Below, piece by piece: positions 11,636 to 22,988 of a DNA stretch of 64,000 nt. Made by a program: the position numbers and the translations under genes. Under the pieces are notes generated by a model that had not been told where the DNA came from, made no database searches, and worked only from the letters and a program-made list of their open reading frames with translations. Source of the stretch: [Phialemoniopsis] sp. UDSM-2020 (taxonomy: Eukaryota; Ascomycota; Sordariomycetes; Thyridiales; Thyridiaceae); assembly GCA_018873225.1 (NCBI GenBank), contig JAEILZ010000002.1, positions 2,294,001 to 2,358,000 of the forward strand, written 5' to 3'. The number at the start of each line of letters is the position of its first letter. Position 1 is the first letter of the stretch.

Positions 11636-13157
11636 TTATGCGTGGCCAGCTTCCGCGGCCTTGCCTCGAGCAGCGACACTCTTCTTGACCAGCCGCAACC
11701 CGCCGACGAGCATGACAAGCGCCTCGATGCCAAGGATGACGGCAAGAATCACAAGCGCACCAATGACACCAGCAACAGGGCGCGAGATGCCGCCGCCCGT
11801 GCTGTTGTTGGTGGAGCTCGCAGTGCCGCTGCCGCTGCCACTACCGCCACTGCCAGCCGCCGCCGCGCACACGCCCGTGCTGTTGCCGCACGCCTTGCAC
11901 CAGTCGAGCGTGTCGCCGACGGCGAACTTGCCCATCTCGTCGGTGAACGTCTTCCACGGCAGCAGCGTCTCCTTTTGGCCGAAGAGCGGGTAGGCGACGG
12001 GCTCGTGGTCCGCGCTGGCGGACCCGTTGCTGAAGAGGAAGCGCACGCTCACGTCGTCGGCCTTGGCGGCCTGGCCCGCGGGCACGGTGGCGTTGGTGAC
12101 GAGCTCAAAGACCATGGACGAGGCGTAGCCGCAGACGCCCGTGAAGTCGGCGCTGACGGCGGGGAGCTGCGCGAGCCCGAAGAAGGCCATGAAGGTGCCG
12201 TAGGCGCCGAACTGGATGCCCATGCGCGTCGTCGAGGCCTTGGAGACGGGCGCTTGCAGCGTCGTGTTGAGGGACTGGACGACCTGGGCCGCGAGGACGG
12301 AGCCGGCGATGGCGCGGACGGGCTCGCTGGCGTTGTAGGCGAGCCCCCACTCGTGCTGGTCGGCGCGGGTGGCGAGCTGGTGGAAGACGTCGTCGGTGAT
12401 GAGGCCGGCGGACTGGATCGTGCTGTTGTGGATGCGGGCTACGTTGATGAGGTCCCAGACTTTTTGTTGTCAAATGTGTTAGCAATATTGCGGGATAATG
12501 CTTTGAGTCCGAACATGTGAACTTACTGGTGTAGCCGTTCTTGAAGCTGGCCTGGCTCTCGGTGAAGGTCTGGTTGACGACGGGCAGGACGCTCTTGTAA
12601 AAGTCGGCCGTGCTGGCCAGCGTGTCGAGGTACTGCTTGCTCGTGAAGAAGTTGTTTGAGCTGACGACGGCGTTGCCGCACCCGGACCCGCCCTGCAGCC
12701 ACTCCGAGTCCTCGGAGGCGCCCGAGCTGGCGGCCGTCGCGAGGCCGTTGACGGGGATGTACTGGTACCCGCCGAGGGGCATCTCCGTCACGCTACCGTT
12801 GGCGAGGGTCTGCTTCGCGACGTCCCCCGCGGGAGGGTAGAGCCCCTGCGCGAAGACCGAGGCCGAGTTCTGCAGGACGTTGTCGATGGGCGCCGTGATG
12901 GACAGCTGCGACAGGACGGCGACGTCCGGGCTCACGGCGGCGATGCGCCGCGTGGCGTTGTCGCTCACGTAGCGGCCGCGGTAGTAGGCGCCAGAGGTCA
13001 GGACCTGGTCGGCGCCGAGGGCCGTGAGGTAGGTGGGCGGGGTCGACTTGGCGGTGCGGTCGCCGTGGCGGTGGAAGATGTAGATGCCCAGCACCGTCTC
13101 GGCCGAGGCGGCGAGCGGGAGCGCCGCGAGGGCGAGGGCGGTTGCGGATGCTACCAT
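11636..13157 (-). CDS. Histidine acid phosphatase-like membrane-anchored protein
   Basis: Two exons, 13157-12527 and 12459-11636, give 484 residues. I start at the ATG that opens a signal peptide (MVASATALALAALPLAASA); an in-frame ATG 72 bases upstream would add 24 polar residues ahead of it. The phosphate-binding loop RHGDRT is at residues 30-35 with nucleophile H31. Several N-glycosylation sequons are present. A Gly/Ser-rich linker leads to one transmembrane helix (PVAGVIGALVILAVILGIEA) and a basic cytosolic tail, so the enzyme domain should face outside. The distal HD proton-donor motif of phytases is not seen: the aligned stretch reads QFGAYGTF. It may therefore be a poor phosphatase or use a different donor. 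Many fungi carry this variant family. A TATA-like box lies at 13374-13380. Confidence 0.85.
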
Positions 13158-13373
13158 TGTGTTCTCCCCGGGGTTTTCTCCTCGGTGTATTGAAAGCTCT
13201 CGGGCTTTGGGTTCTGAAAGGGTGGTCAATGGGGAAGCTCTGGGATAGCTTTTGATGAGCTTCCGAGGAACAGTTCACTCGCAACGAATCAACACACGAT
13301 CGCAATAGATTGGGATGGGAAGGAGAGCGAAGCTTCTCTTCTTATCAGTGCAATTGAGACATGGGCTACTCAT

Positions 13374-13380
13374 TATATAA
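13374..13380 (-). promoter_or_regulatory. TATA-like box of phosphatase-like gene
   Basis: TATATAA on the minus strand lies about 217 bp upstream of the chosen start codon at 13157. Distance and orientation fit a core promoter element, with a leader of moderate length. No other promoter signal was recognised nearby. Confidence 0.4.
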
Positions 13381-14318
13381 TAGCACCGACAGCAGCCACT
13401 CCTCAATCGGAGTCACATCGCAGTCGCCGACTAAAACCCCACACTGGCGGCGCCCCCGCCCGGACAAGGAAGAGCTCTTTTTTCTCTGATAGGCTTCACG
13501 GTGGAGTGCCCCGATTGTGCTCTAGCTTGTCGACGAGCGGGAATGGCCCGGCTGCAGGTCCCCAGTTGGCTGCTTTAGCTTGCTGGTTCTCACATCTCCG
13601 TGGAGCTTAAGATGCTTGTCTACCAACCAGGCTTGTCTATCGCTTGGATCGGATAGGTTCCCCAAAAACAGCAGTTTATCTCGACCACTTTCTCAATCTC
13701 CCTGAGTGGCCTGACACTTCGTTAGTCGAGAGATGAATGGGTAAGGCTCCTGTACTTGTCTCTACCAAAGATTTGTGATTATGTGTCAGTGATTGCTCGT
13801 TTCCCAGGCACATGCTCCAGCCAGTTATGTCCACCAATGAATGAGAATATTTCCCGGATGCCCCTCATTAACGTTTCAGCAAAACATCTGCTTGGCATCA
13901 AAGCTATCACACCGGCCAGCGCCACTGTCAATGCCAAGCAACCGACACTGGCAGGGAGGCGACTTTATCTTGACCCCGTCATGGCCGACGGGATCCGAAG
14001 GTGGGGTTGGTATGTGCAGCTCATCCGGACAACGCAATAGCCTCCGGAGTTTTTATCGGATTGTGGGCGGCGGACTACATACCCCCTGGTCAGGGACGTG
14101 ATAAACACCGAGTTGGGATCGTCTATTTCAGCTTGTCATGCTTGCTAGTGATGCATCTTATAAAGAAGTTGACTCCCAATGTGTCTTTACTCGTAAGGTT
14201 AAGATTCTTCATGGCGGATTATGCCAGACACATTTGCTGCTGAGGATATGGAGAAACCCATCAAGTAAAATTCAATCGCTGTGCAATTACTGACTACAAT
14301 ACATTTCGGCTTGTATGC
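13381..14318. other. Intergenic region upstream of phosphatase-like gene
   Basis: This is the promoter-distal part of a 1.16-kb gap between the phosphatase-like start and the end of the dienoyl-CoA reductase gene. Only short overlapping frames occur on the plus strand near 13756-14243; they lack domains and consistent codon use. I see no RNA gene or repeat. Confidence 0.45.
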
Positions 14319-15492
14319 CTACAACTTTGCCGGACCCTTCCTGCCGCTTTTGACGTTCGCGGAAAAGACACCATCGATCAGGAAGTTGGGGTACTCCATG
14401 CCAGGATCCAGACCAACCTGGTTACCACCCTGCCGGCGCCATGCGGCCCCGTCCACGATGAGGGCGTGTCCGTTGACGTAGCTGCCGGCGTCGCTGAAGA
14501 GGTAGACCGTCGCATCGGCAATGTCCCTCACACGGCCCATCCGGCCGCTTGGGAAGCTCTTGGCCACCAGCTTCGAGTCGACCGCCTTGCTACCGAGGCG
14601 CTCCATGCCCTCCGTGCCCTCGATAGCACCAGGCGCAATGACGTTGGAGTTGATACCCAGGGGACCGTACTCGAGGGCGACAGAGGCCATGATGGCGTCT
14701 ACGCCGGCCTTTGCAGCGGCGACGTGGGCCTGAAGCGGGAGGCCCGTGTAGTGGAAGGTGGCTGAGACATAGAGAATGCGGCCGCCGGTCAGGCCCGTGT
14801 CGGCAGAGTCACGGTTGCGGCTCGCAGACTCGACCAGGTGATCGATCGTAGCCTTGACGGTGTTGTAAGTACCGATGGTGTCGATGTCGATGACGGTTTT
14901 GAAGCCGTTGGGAGTGAGGGCCGATAGAGGCGCAATGAAGTTTCCGGCAGCTCCGGCACTATGACCATCAGCATATGCCAGTCTATGGATAGCATCGATA
15001 TGCTTCGGCGAAGACAGGGACCTAGCACGAAGGTGTTTGATATAGTAGAACAACTTACATGACAAAATCGATGGCACCTAGCTCGGCAACACAGCGATCA
15101 GCTGCAGCCTTGAGGCTCTCGAACTGGGAGGAGGTTAGCGATCAGAGGTCGTTGTTGTTTGCTGACCATGGTGTGCAAACTAACCTTTCTGACATCGACA
15201 TTGCCGATGCCAATCACCTTGGCACCGCTTCGGACTTTGGCAATCTCTTTGGCCGCGGCCTCGGTCTTTGTGGGGTTGCGACCGATGATGCAGGCGTTGG
15301 CACCGAGGTGGACAAGTGCCCGGGTCTGCGAGCTGCAGATATCGCCAGCACCGCCAGTGACGAAGACGACACGATCGGCTTGCTTCAGGTCAGTACTCTT
15401 GGTCTTCTCGGAGCGACTGTAAGCATGATAAACCAACCAAAGATGCCGTCCTTCCAGACCGGGCTGAGATATTTTGACTTTGGCATGGCCAT
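14319..15492 (-). CDS. SPS19: Peroxisomal 2,4-dienoyl-CoA reductase (SPS19-like SDR)
   Basis: Four exons, 15492-15438, 15378-15185, 15123-15059 and 14958-14319, give 317 residues. The start MAMPKSKYLSPVWKDGIF matches where the family begins, although the frame stays open further upstream. Intron 1 uses an unusual GTTGGT donor with a TACTGAC branch motif. The cofactor site is VFVTGGAGDICSSQTRALV. The family-specific NFIAPLS and the VSATFHYTGLPLQAH segment with its following catalytic lysine (AAKAG) identify a dienoyl-CoA reductase rather than a generic SDR. The enzyme reduces 2,4-dienoyl-CoA with NADPH so that polyunsaturated fatty acids can enter beta-oxidation. The C-terminus is AKL, a PTS1 peroxisome-import signal, matching the peroxisomal branch of the family. 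Confidence 0.9.
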
Positions 15493-16276
15493 TCTGATGA
15501 GATTGTCTGGTGGTGATTGTGCTGGCGATTCAAGATGCTTGATGATGGATGTGCAAAGCAAACATGAAACGATCTCAACAATCAAAGGCAAAGACTGACA
15601 GAATGATGAGATGGTCAGAACGAGATGTAATATACGATATATATTACAGACAAGGTGTTCGACCTGTCTTACTTTTTAATATCCCCAACACACGCTGGAT
15701 GCAGTGGAATTGAGCTGGAGTGGTGAGCACAGCTTGGATCCTGCCGAGGCACAACCCCATCGACTCCATTCTTTCCCCCATGTCCCCCAAGGATTCAGGC
15801 CTGCAGCACCTGCTGGCCATCCGAATGCGAGCCTCCAAACTGCTTAATAAGAGATTGTTTTAGTGCTAATCGATAGCGATAACCCCGCCAGAATCATTAA
15901 ATTGGTCCACCGGCTCGGCCAAATTCAGCACAGACCTAGAAGCCGAGGCCACATGGTAGGCTATCTGTGCTGGCCAATCACAGCCCTGTCGCATTCTTTT
16001 TGTCAATACCAAAAGTTCCAGCTGCTGAACGTGCCCCGCCAACACTAATTTCTACAGCAACACCACCGCGTGAACACTGAGAGCTGGTCGCGCATGCGTT
16101 AAGTGCATCCTACAGCTTTCAGTGCTTCGCATCGCTCACTCTGCAAACCTGCAGCCAGAATGAATTTCTAGTTTTCAACCGAAAGACATCCTCTCTTTCT
16201 CGTCTCTCTGTTTCTGTCACCGAGCTATCCGACCGATACCTCTCGCAGCAACGCGTCTTGGCGTTGCAATCGCATC
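15493..16276. promoter_or_regulatory. Divergent promoter, dienoyl-CoA reductase / Rad60-like
   Basis: These 784 bases lie between two start codons. An AT-rich tract around 15630-15650 (ATATACGATATATATT) could serve as a TATA region for the minus-strand gene. The last 80 bases before 16277 are pyrimidine-rich (CTCTCTTTCTCGTCTCTC), typical of a fungal transcription start and leader. No coding frame is supported. Confidence 0.45.
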
Positions 16277-17904
16277 ATGGCCGATCTCAGCCCACGCTCA
16301 GATCCGCCTCATGGAGCCTCCCCGCCCAAGAAGAGAAAGCCACTCCTCTTCAAACGACAGGCAGTTCATCGCCAGTCCAACCCGGTTGAGCATCCTGATT
16401 CCTCGGACGACGACAACAAAGACAAGAGCAATGGCCTTGCGCTCTTCCAGAGGTCCAAGCACTTCTTCCCCATTGCTGCGGCGCAAAACGAACAGGCGGA
16501 GCAGACAAATGAACAGTCCAAGGGCCAATATGACCAGCCTACCGAAACTCCTGCTCCCAGGCGCAGAAAGGCGTCAGAGATCATGGCAGAGGACGATCTC
16601 TATGGTGTATCTGATCGAGAGATGAAACGAAGGGCTTCTCTGCGTGCTCGGTACATCACCTCTATCCCCCACCTTTCTCTAACAGTGCCAGCACTAACAT
16701 CTCCTGAAGAAGGTCTAGTGAGCCCAAGACACCCTCAGCGAGCGGTGCGTCCGACCCGGCTGTGCTGTCCCCCGCCCTGTCCGACCAGAAGCCGCCCAGT
16801 TCGAAGGCCAAAGGCAAGGGTCTGGCCTCTCCTTACAGCCTTACGACACCTGTCAAGCAAGCGCCATCTTCCCCGGCTGCACCGACTGCCTCAATCACCA
16901 TCTCCGACGATGAGGACGAGGATGTGAAACCTGTGTACCGATGCGACTCCTCTCCACGGTCGCAGCAAGCCAGAAGACAGGCGCACACAATCCCCGAGCA
17001 TGTCGACTTGGATACCACTGGATACAACCCGCCTACAGACGATGACATGGACGTAATTGAAGAGACTGGCAACCCGGAGTTCGAGGAGTACATTGTTCGA
17101 GCCCAAGCCCGCAATGCCGCGGCCCAGGCCCAGAAAGAGATCAAGCGCACCCTCCATCACGCGGACGACCCCTCGCCTCCCAGGACCCCAGGCGGCTATG
17201 ATGCAATTGTCCAGATCTTCGTCACGTCGCGCCTCCCACCCGTCCCCGGCCTTGAGGATATGCCACCTCTCATCATGAAGCGCAAGCTGTCACAGAACAT
17301 GAAGATTGTCAAGAACATGTATGCGCACCACCTGCGCAACAAGGGTTACCCCCTGCCAGAGGGCGAGGACGGCGGCATCTTCCTGACCTGGAAGAGCATC
17401 AAGATCTACAGCACGACGTCGGGCCAATCGCTGGGCCTCGTTACTAACGAGCGCGGCAAGGTCAGGAGGGCGAACGGCAATCCGATCAGCGGAACCGAGC
17501 CTGGTTTTCACAGTGGCAAGCTCCACTTCGAGGCCTGGAATGATGAGTCTTACCAGGCGTACCTGGATGAGCGAGAGAAGGAGAAGGTCAAGAGCTTGGC
17601 CGCTTTCAATGGAGATGACGAAGATGATGACATGGACAACGGCGCAGCAGAGGAGGAAGCGCCGGAAGAGACGACGAACAAGGTTCGCTTGACGCTCAAG
17701 TCCAAGGATTACGAACCTGTCAAGCTGGGAGCACACCTCGATACCCGAGTCGACGTTATGCTCGGCATCTTCCGGACCCAGAACAGAGTTCCGGAAGGTC
17801 GAAAACTGTCTCTTTGGTGGGACGGTGAGCAGCTTGATGGCAGCATGACGGTAGCGGATGCGGAGATGGAGGACATGGATGTTGTCGAGGTCCACGTCAA
17901 CTAA
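16277..17904 (+). CDS. Rad60/Esc2-type SUMO-like domain protein
   Basis: Two exons, 16277-16650 and 16713-17904, give 521 residues. The 62-bp intron has a CTAAC branch motif. The N-terminal half is disordered and basic (PPKKRKPLLFKR near residue 15 could be a nuclear signal). Residues about 186-195 read ITISDDEDED, a textbook SUMO-interacting motif. The middle region (about 290-380) fits the first SUMO-like domain of the family. The C-terminal 75 residues fit the second, which looks like the Rad60-SLD ubiquitin fold (VRLTLKSK...LWWDGEQLDG) and ends without a diglycine, so it is not a conjugated modifier. Rad60, Esc2 and NIP45 act in the nucleus with the Smc5/6 complex and SUMO machinery in recombination and replication repair. 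Assignment to the family is firm; one-to-one orthology is not proven. Confidence 0.85.
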
Positions 17905-18240
17905 TGGTTCAGGGATATGGCCCATGGTGTTTACGGCTGGAGTTGGGGATTTGTTGTGGACGTCTGTTCAGCCTGGACAGACGAGACCCTTTGATACCCG
18001 GAAAATGCGGTTAACGACTTGAAGATCATGGATCACTGATCAGTAATGCTAGACAAAAGACAGTAATGCGAAGATTTCTCATAAATTTTGGTGTCGCTCA
18101 TTCGTCCTTTTTTTTGAAAAGTGCCACTGATGGTATACCGAGGGAAAAGTTCCGCCTTTTGAAATCCCCAAAATGGTCTAAAAAAACGCCAATACGCCAT
18201 TACCATGCCATCCGACCAACCTCGTAGCGGCCATGCTTGT
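17905..18240. other. Convergent 3' flanks
   Basis: These 336 bases lie between the ends of the Rad60-like gene and PNO1. The tract contains A- and T-runs (18108-18120, 18179-18188) consistent with 3' untranslated regions. No gene is supported. Confidence 0.5.
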
Positions 18241-19210
18241 TTAGAAACGCTCCTTCATCCTTGCGCTGATGGTCCTCAAGTTGTCGTACACGCGGCCGGG
18301 TGTCTTGCCCAAAATCAAGCTGACGACGCTCTCCCTGGCCATGCCGATGTTCTTGAAGCCGCCCAGGATGTGCACCTTGCTGTCGGCCAGCACTATCCTC
18401 GTCCGCGTCGTGTTCTCGATGGCAAACTTTGTGCGACCGTCCTTGCCGGCGATACGGCCGATGGCACGGGCCAGGTGGTCGCCCTCGAGGGTCTTGACGT
18501 CCTTGATCTCGAAGCTCTGGATGTAGAGGTCTGTCATTGAAAGAGATTGTGTTAGCTTGTGACTTTCGGCCCTAGGAGCCAGAGTATCCACGTACCATCC
18601 AGACGCAACAGGGCAATGGCATCGTCCACATCGAAGCCGAGAGAAAAGGCGCGGATGAAGTCCTCGCCCTTTTGCAGCGCACCGGGGTCGGTCGTGTGTC
18701 TTGATGTCCGGAGCTCGACAGACTTTGACTTGATGTTCATTCGCCTGTAAGCAAGCAGTTATGTGTCAGCGATGTTTTCCTCCTCGTTGGAAGGCGCATA
18801 TTTCAACTTACACCTGCAGCTTCAGGTGCGTGACCAGAGGGTCGCAGATCTTCATCCACGAGGTCCGTAGGGGGCTCATGCGGTGCGGCGGGATGGGCAC
18901 CTTGCGCTGCTCGCGGCGGGTGGCAGTCTCGACGTCCTTGGAGGCCGGGAACCTGGGGCGGGCCTCCTCGTCGAGGACCATCTCGGTGTCGGCATCGGCG
19001 GCTGCCTCGAGGGCAGCGGGCTGCGAGAAGTCGGCGTCGGTGGCGTCTAGAAGGACCTCCTCGACTCGGTCTATGGCACCATGTATTAGTTAGAACAAAT
19101 TTCAGAGTAAAACTCGGAGAAGGCATTCGAGGCGTACCAGCTTCGGGTAGTGGGACATCCTGAGCGAGGGTAGGCTCCTCCTTCTTGAGGAGTGCGGTGG
19201 GAGCAGGCAT
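18241..19210 (-). CDS. PNO1: PNO1/DIM2, KH-domain 40S assembly factor
   Basis: Four exons, 19210-19138, 19070-18812, 18744-18596 and 18530-18241, give 256 residues. The N-terminal third is acidic and variable. From about residue 100 the protein has the conserved [18 protein letters not shown] block, then [19 protein letters not shown], an [19 protein letters not shown] helix pair, and [19 protein letters not shown]. The KH GxxG loop is in [11 protein letters not shown], and the end is the signature [20 protein letters not shown]1 binds the 3' region of 18S rRNA with Nob1 and Dim1 and is needed for late 40S maturation in nucleolus and cytoplasm. The yeast protein is of similar length (about 274 residues). 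The three introns are 65-67 bp. It shares a 551-bp divergent promoter with MDM31. Confidence 0.95.
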
Positions 19211-19748
19211 GATTGCTTCTGTTGTCTTCCCTTGTCTCGGTCTCGGTGTCCTTTGGTGGGAAAGTGAATGTGCTGGTTGTGAACGATCTTGTGAAGATTG
19301 GCAGCGTCGGATTCTGTCTCTTGACTTTCTCTCACCGTCCTGGCGGGCAAAGCGGCAGAATCTAGCACTTTTTTTCTTGGTGGGACGCTGCCCGCAAAAT
19401 TTGTGGCTCCCCGCTTCAATCACTAACAGTGGCGGCAGCTTATCGGTCAAGGGTGCTCTGCTTATCGCGAAAATCCATTTAAGAAAATCAGAAAGGGGGA
19501 TCCACTCGCAGCCGGCCAGGCCCAGCCATCCTTGCTCGCACGTTGGCGCGTCATTGAAAAACGAGAGGAGGTTTCATGAGATGGCATCACCCTAGCCAGC
19601 GCCAACCAAGGTTCAGGATAGGGACCGCATTACACCACACCACACCTCTGCGCTCGCCGTTTCCTCCCTCGCAGAGCCAGAGCAATCATGTCTGATTGAT
19701 TCATTCTTTACCTATCACTACAGCCAACAAGCTCTTCTCTTCAACAGA
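19211..19748. promoter_or_regulatory. Divergent promoter, PNO1/MDM31
   Basis: This is the shared upstream region of two housekeeping genes. An ACCACACCACACC tract lies at about 19633-19646. No clear TATA box is present, as expected for constitutive genes. Open frames in the region are fragments only. Confidence 0.4.
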
Positions 19749-19772
19749 ATGAGCCGCGGTCATGTCATCTAG
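19749..19772 (+). promoter_or_regulatory. Seven-codon upstream ORF overlapping the MDM31 start
   Basis: An ATG at 19749 (A at -3) opens a frame of seven codons and ends at TAG 19770-19772. The MDM31 ATG at 19762 lies inside it in another frame. Ribosomes that initiate at the first ATG would bypass the main start, so if both ATGs are in the transcript, translation should be damped or depend on leaky scanning. Whether the mRNA starts upstream of 19749 is unknown. Confidence 0.4.
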
Positions 19773-22190
19773 CACTGCAAAGACCCAGCTGGGTCGTCAG
19801 TTCTGGTCCTCGATCCGCGAGACCGTTGATGCCGCCATTTGGAATCTACCCTCGAGCCACCGACGCCTGAATCACATCGGCCTCGGCCCAGGCCGGTTTT
19901 GGAGCTCTAGGCCCAGCGCTGGAAGGATCTTTGCCTCTTCGCGGAGGTTTTCGCAGTCGGCAAAGTTTTCATCAAACAATGTCCGCCGGAGCTGCACGTC
20001 GGGCGGTCTACTGCTCCTCGGCCTGGGCAACCCGACAAGCTCGACGCAAAACGTGGTAACCACATGCGCCGCCGCCGCAGATTCGGCTATTGCCGCCAGC
20101 GCAGTCTCGAAGACGAATGTTAGCCGCTTAGCGAGGCAAGCATGGCAGCGCAGTCTACATTCGGCAGCGCCGGGCAGAGGCCGGACGCCGGCCAGGAGAT
20201 ACAAGAGCACCAAGGCCACCGACGACGAGGTCAAGAAGTCTGCTACGCCACCGAAAGCAGAGAATCCCCACAATACAGCGTCGTCGTCACCGAAACCCCA
20301 ACCGGAACACCTCGACCATGAGTCCCTCACCGGCTCCATGTCAAAGTACATTTCCGACCACCTACCACATCTACCCAAGATGCCCCACAGACCGACGAAA
20401 GAAGAACTGTTGGCCGCTGCGACCGGGTTCTGGCAACGGATGAAGGTGCGCTTCAAGTGGTTCTCCATCAGGAGCATGCGGCCGTGGAACGCCGACGAAT
20501 GGGGTGCTTTTGTCTCTTGGTTCCTATTTGGACATCTAGTATGGATTCTGGTTGGAACCACAACATTCTTTTCCTTGGTCATCCTGACTGTCAATACCGT
20601 CTTTGCGCAAGGTTGGTTCTTTTCCCTCGCATGCATGTCTTTACCAACGAGAGCTTCGCTAACCTCATTGCAGAGGAACTTGCCAAGTGGGTAGGCGACT
20701 ATCTAACTCACTCAGCCGGTGTCACCGTCGTTTTCGAATCAGCCATCGTCCCCAAGTGGAAGGATGGCGTCATTACGTTCCGAAACGTGTTCGTCTCCCG
20801 AAGGCCGGGTTACATCAAATCCTCGGTCAAGAAGGGCTCCTCGACAAGTGCCGCCGCCATGGCAGCAGCGGCGAAAGTTGACCACTCTGAAGCGACAACA
20901 GAAGATGACGGCAACTACACCCAATTCGATGTCACTATCAATACTGTCAACGTAACACTCTCCTTCGTGAAATGGTGGAATGGCAAGGGGTTCCTGAAAG
21001 ATGTCGAGGTCAAGGGCGTCAGAGGTGTTGTTGACCGGACGCATGTTGTATGGCCTGCGGAGCCGGCCGACCCCTTGTCTTACCGACACGAACATCAACC
21101 CGGTGATTTTGAGATTGAGCACTTCAAAATGGAAGATCTCCTTGTGACGATCCACCAGCCTAACGACTTTAGGCCTTTCTCCATGAGTATATACTCGTGC
21201 GAGTTACCGCAACTGCGAAAGCAATGGCTCTTCTACGACTTCTTGTCCGCGACGCACATGTCCGGCTCATTTGACGGGTCTCTATTCACCATCCACCCTC
21301 GCCAGATACATGGCATCCCGGCTGGAGATGATCACGGCATCGCGGCAGTTGAACAGGTGGGCGAGCCGTCCGCTTGGAAGAAGTTTTCCCGCCTGCGCAT
21401 TGATGGTCTCAAAATCGACCATCTGAATCGGGGAGTCGAGGGCCCCTTTGGCTGGATCTACGAAGGCAATGTCGATATTGTTGCCGACATTATGTTCCCG
21501 GCCGATGCAGACGAAGGCATTGGAAAGGTCGTGAGCGACTTTTACGACAAGATGGAGGAGGCTGTGACATCTAATCGATACCTGAGAATCCTCGACAACC
21601 AGAGCCAGGAGGGTCCCGCCAATGACGCGCACTATGCGCTCGACAACGGCCCGGAGCAGCAAGGCCACCTCTCCCGGGATACCGCTTCCATGCTGCAAGA
21701 CGGACTCCAAGACACCCTCCATACCACCTCCACCACCACCCTAGAACAGGCCTCCGCGGCCTTCCCCGCCCTCCCGGAAGCGGTAGCCCACCCGAACCCC
21801 CTCGAGGACATACCGCGCTACCTCGTCATGGACCTGCGCCTGCACCTCAACGACGTGCGCGCCCAGGTCCCCTACTTCTCGGCCTCGGACCTCGGGCATT
21901 CCTACATCAACGCCGCCCTCATCCGGCCCATCGTCGCCTACATCAACTCGAAGCGCACCTACATCCCCATCAACTGCCGCGTCGTGAAGCGCGCCTCGGA
22001 CTTTGACGGCTCGTGGTCCATCTTCGACTGCGGCCTCATGGACGACATGTCGGCCGAGGTCTACTCGGCTTTCGCGCGCGACGTCGAGGATCAGCAGTCG
22101 CGCGTCCGCCGGCTCAAGAAGGTCGGCTTCTGGACGCTCAGCATGGTCGTGCACGCGCTGCTCGCGGGCGTGGCGGGCGATCTCATGTAG
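19762..22190 (+). CDS. MDM31: MDM31-family mitochondrial inner-membrane protein
   Basis: Two exons, 19762-20611 and 20674-22190, give 788 residues. The N-terminal 180 residues are basic, Ser/Ala-rich and lack acidic clusters, as expected for a mitochondrial presequence. A transmembrane helix follows at about 253-280 (AFVSWFLFGHLVWILVGTTT). The splice gives VFAQEELAKWVGDYLT, and the next stretch (VFESAIVPKWKDGVITFRNVFVSRRPG) is the diagnostic MDM31/MDM32 block. The protein ends near a second hydrophobic segment (FWTLSMVVHALLAGVAGDLM). Yeast Mdm31 and Mdm32 are inner-membrane proteins required for mitochondrial shape, nucleoid inheritance and lipid homeostasis. The domain faces the intermembrane space and belongs to the lipid-transfer-like repeating beta-groove class (family knowledge). 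The intron is 62 bp with an unusual GTTGGT donor. Confidence 0.92.
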
Positions 22191-22988
22191 CCGTGTATAA
22201 AGGGACCCTCTCAAGGTCTTGTTATCTTTTTTGTACCAGTGAGCCAAGCTGGCAACGGTCCTGTACATCATATCATACAGCGTGCATTGGCGTTTCAGGG
22301 AAAATATTTGGGAAATGGGACACTCACAACTGCTTCGATTACATGACGATACCGTGGCGTTGGGGAAGGCTTCCTCGTATGTATATGAAACACGATGCAA
22401 ATAGAATCAATTCAAGTCATGTCACTTTAAAAAAGTACGTTATACCTGGAGCAAAGTTAAGAGTAAACAGTTGGTCTGTAATTGCATCGAAAAAGCACAG
22501 CTCTCTCTAAAAAAGAATCTAATGCACTCCCCGTCTGCTCTCCATCAGCTATGCCATGCAACGCAATGCTATGTCTATGCATCGCTGATAAAAGGCGTAG
22601 TTAACCGCATTTTCTCTTTTGCGAAATCAGCGACGACTTCTCCTCACTGCCAAATTCGACGTGCCCTTTTCATCGACCCTCCCGTCATTAGATGGCCATC
22701 CTCGTCCTTGTGTATATAAAGCATGCTGCAAAGACTCCTGCCGACGTCTCCCTCTTCCCCACCCCACACACATCCAACCCCGGCCTCGGAAAGCGGGACG
22801 GCTCGACTGAATGCCGCCATGAGCCAGCGGCAAGAGTGTGCATCGAATTGCCAGGTCGGCACACGCAGGAGCCCCCGTTTCCCGTAAAGCCGAAGGCGAC
22901 GCGATCCATCTTTGTTGTAGCAGCAGCGCAGATGGGCCAAGCGTAGCGTCGTAGAAACGACGACGTTTGGAAAGCGTAGAGAAGCCTT
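22191..22988. other. Convergent intergenic region
   Basis: These 798 bases lie between the stop codons of MDM31 and eIF3j. The first 450 bases are AT-rich. Three overlapping 80-120 codon frames on the minus strand near 22630-23000 have no domain and partly run into the eIF3j last exon, so I treat them as chance frames. Confidence 0.45.

Noticed and set aside
11642..12520. 292-codon plus-strand frame over the phosphatase-like gene
   Set aside because: Composition is Ala/Arg/Gly/Asp-rich with no domain; the minus strand encodes signal peptide, RHGDRT motif and membrane anchor.
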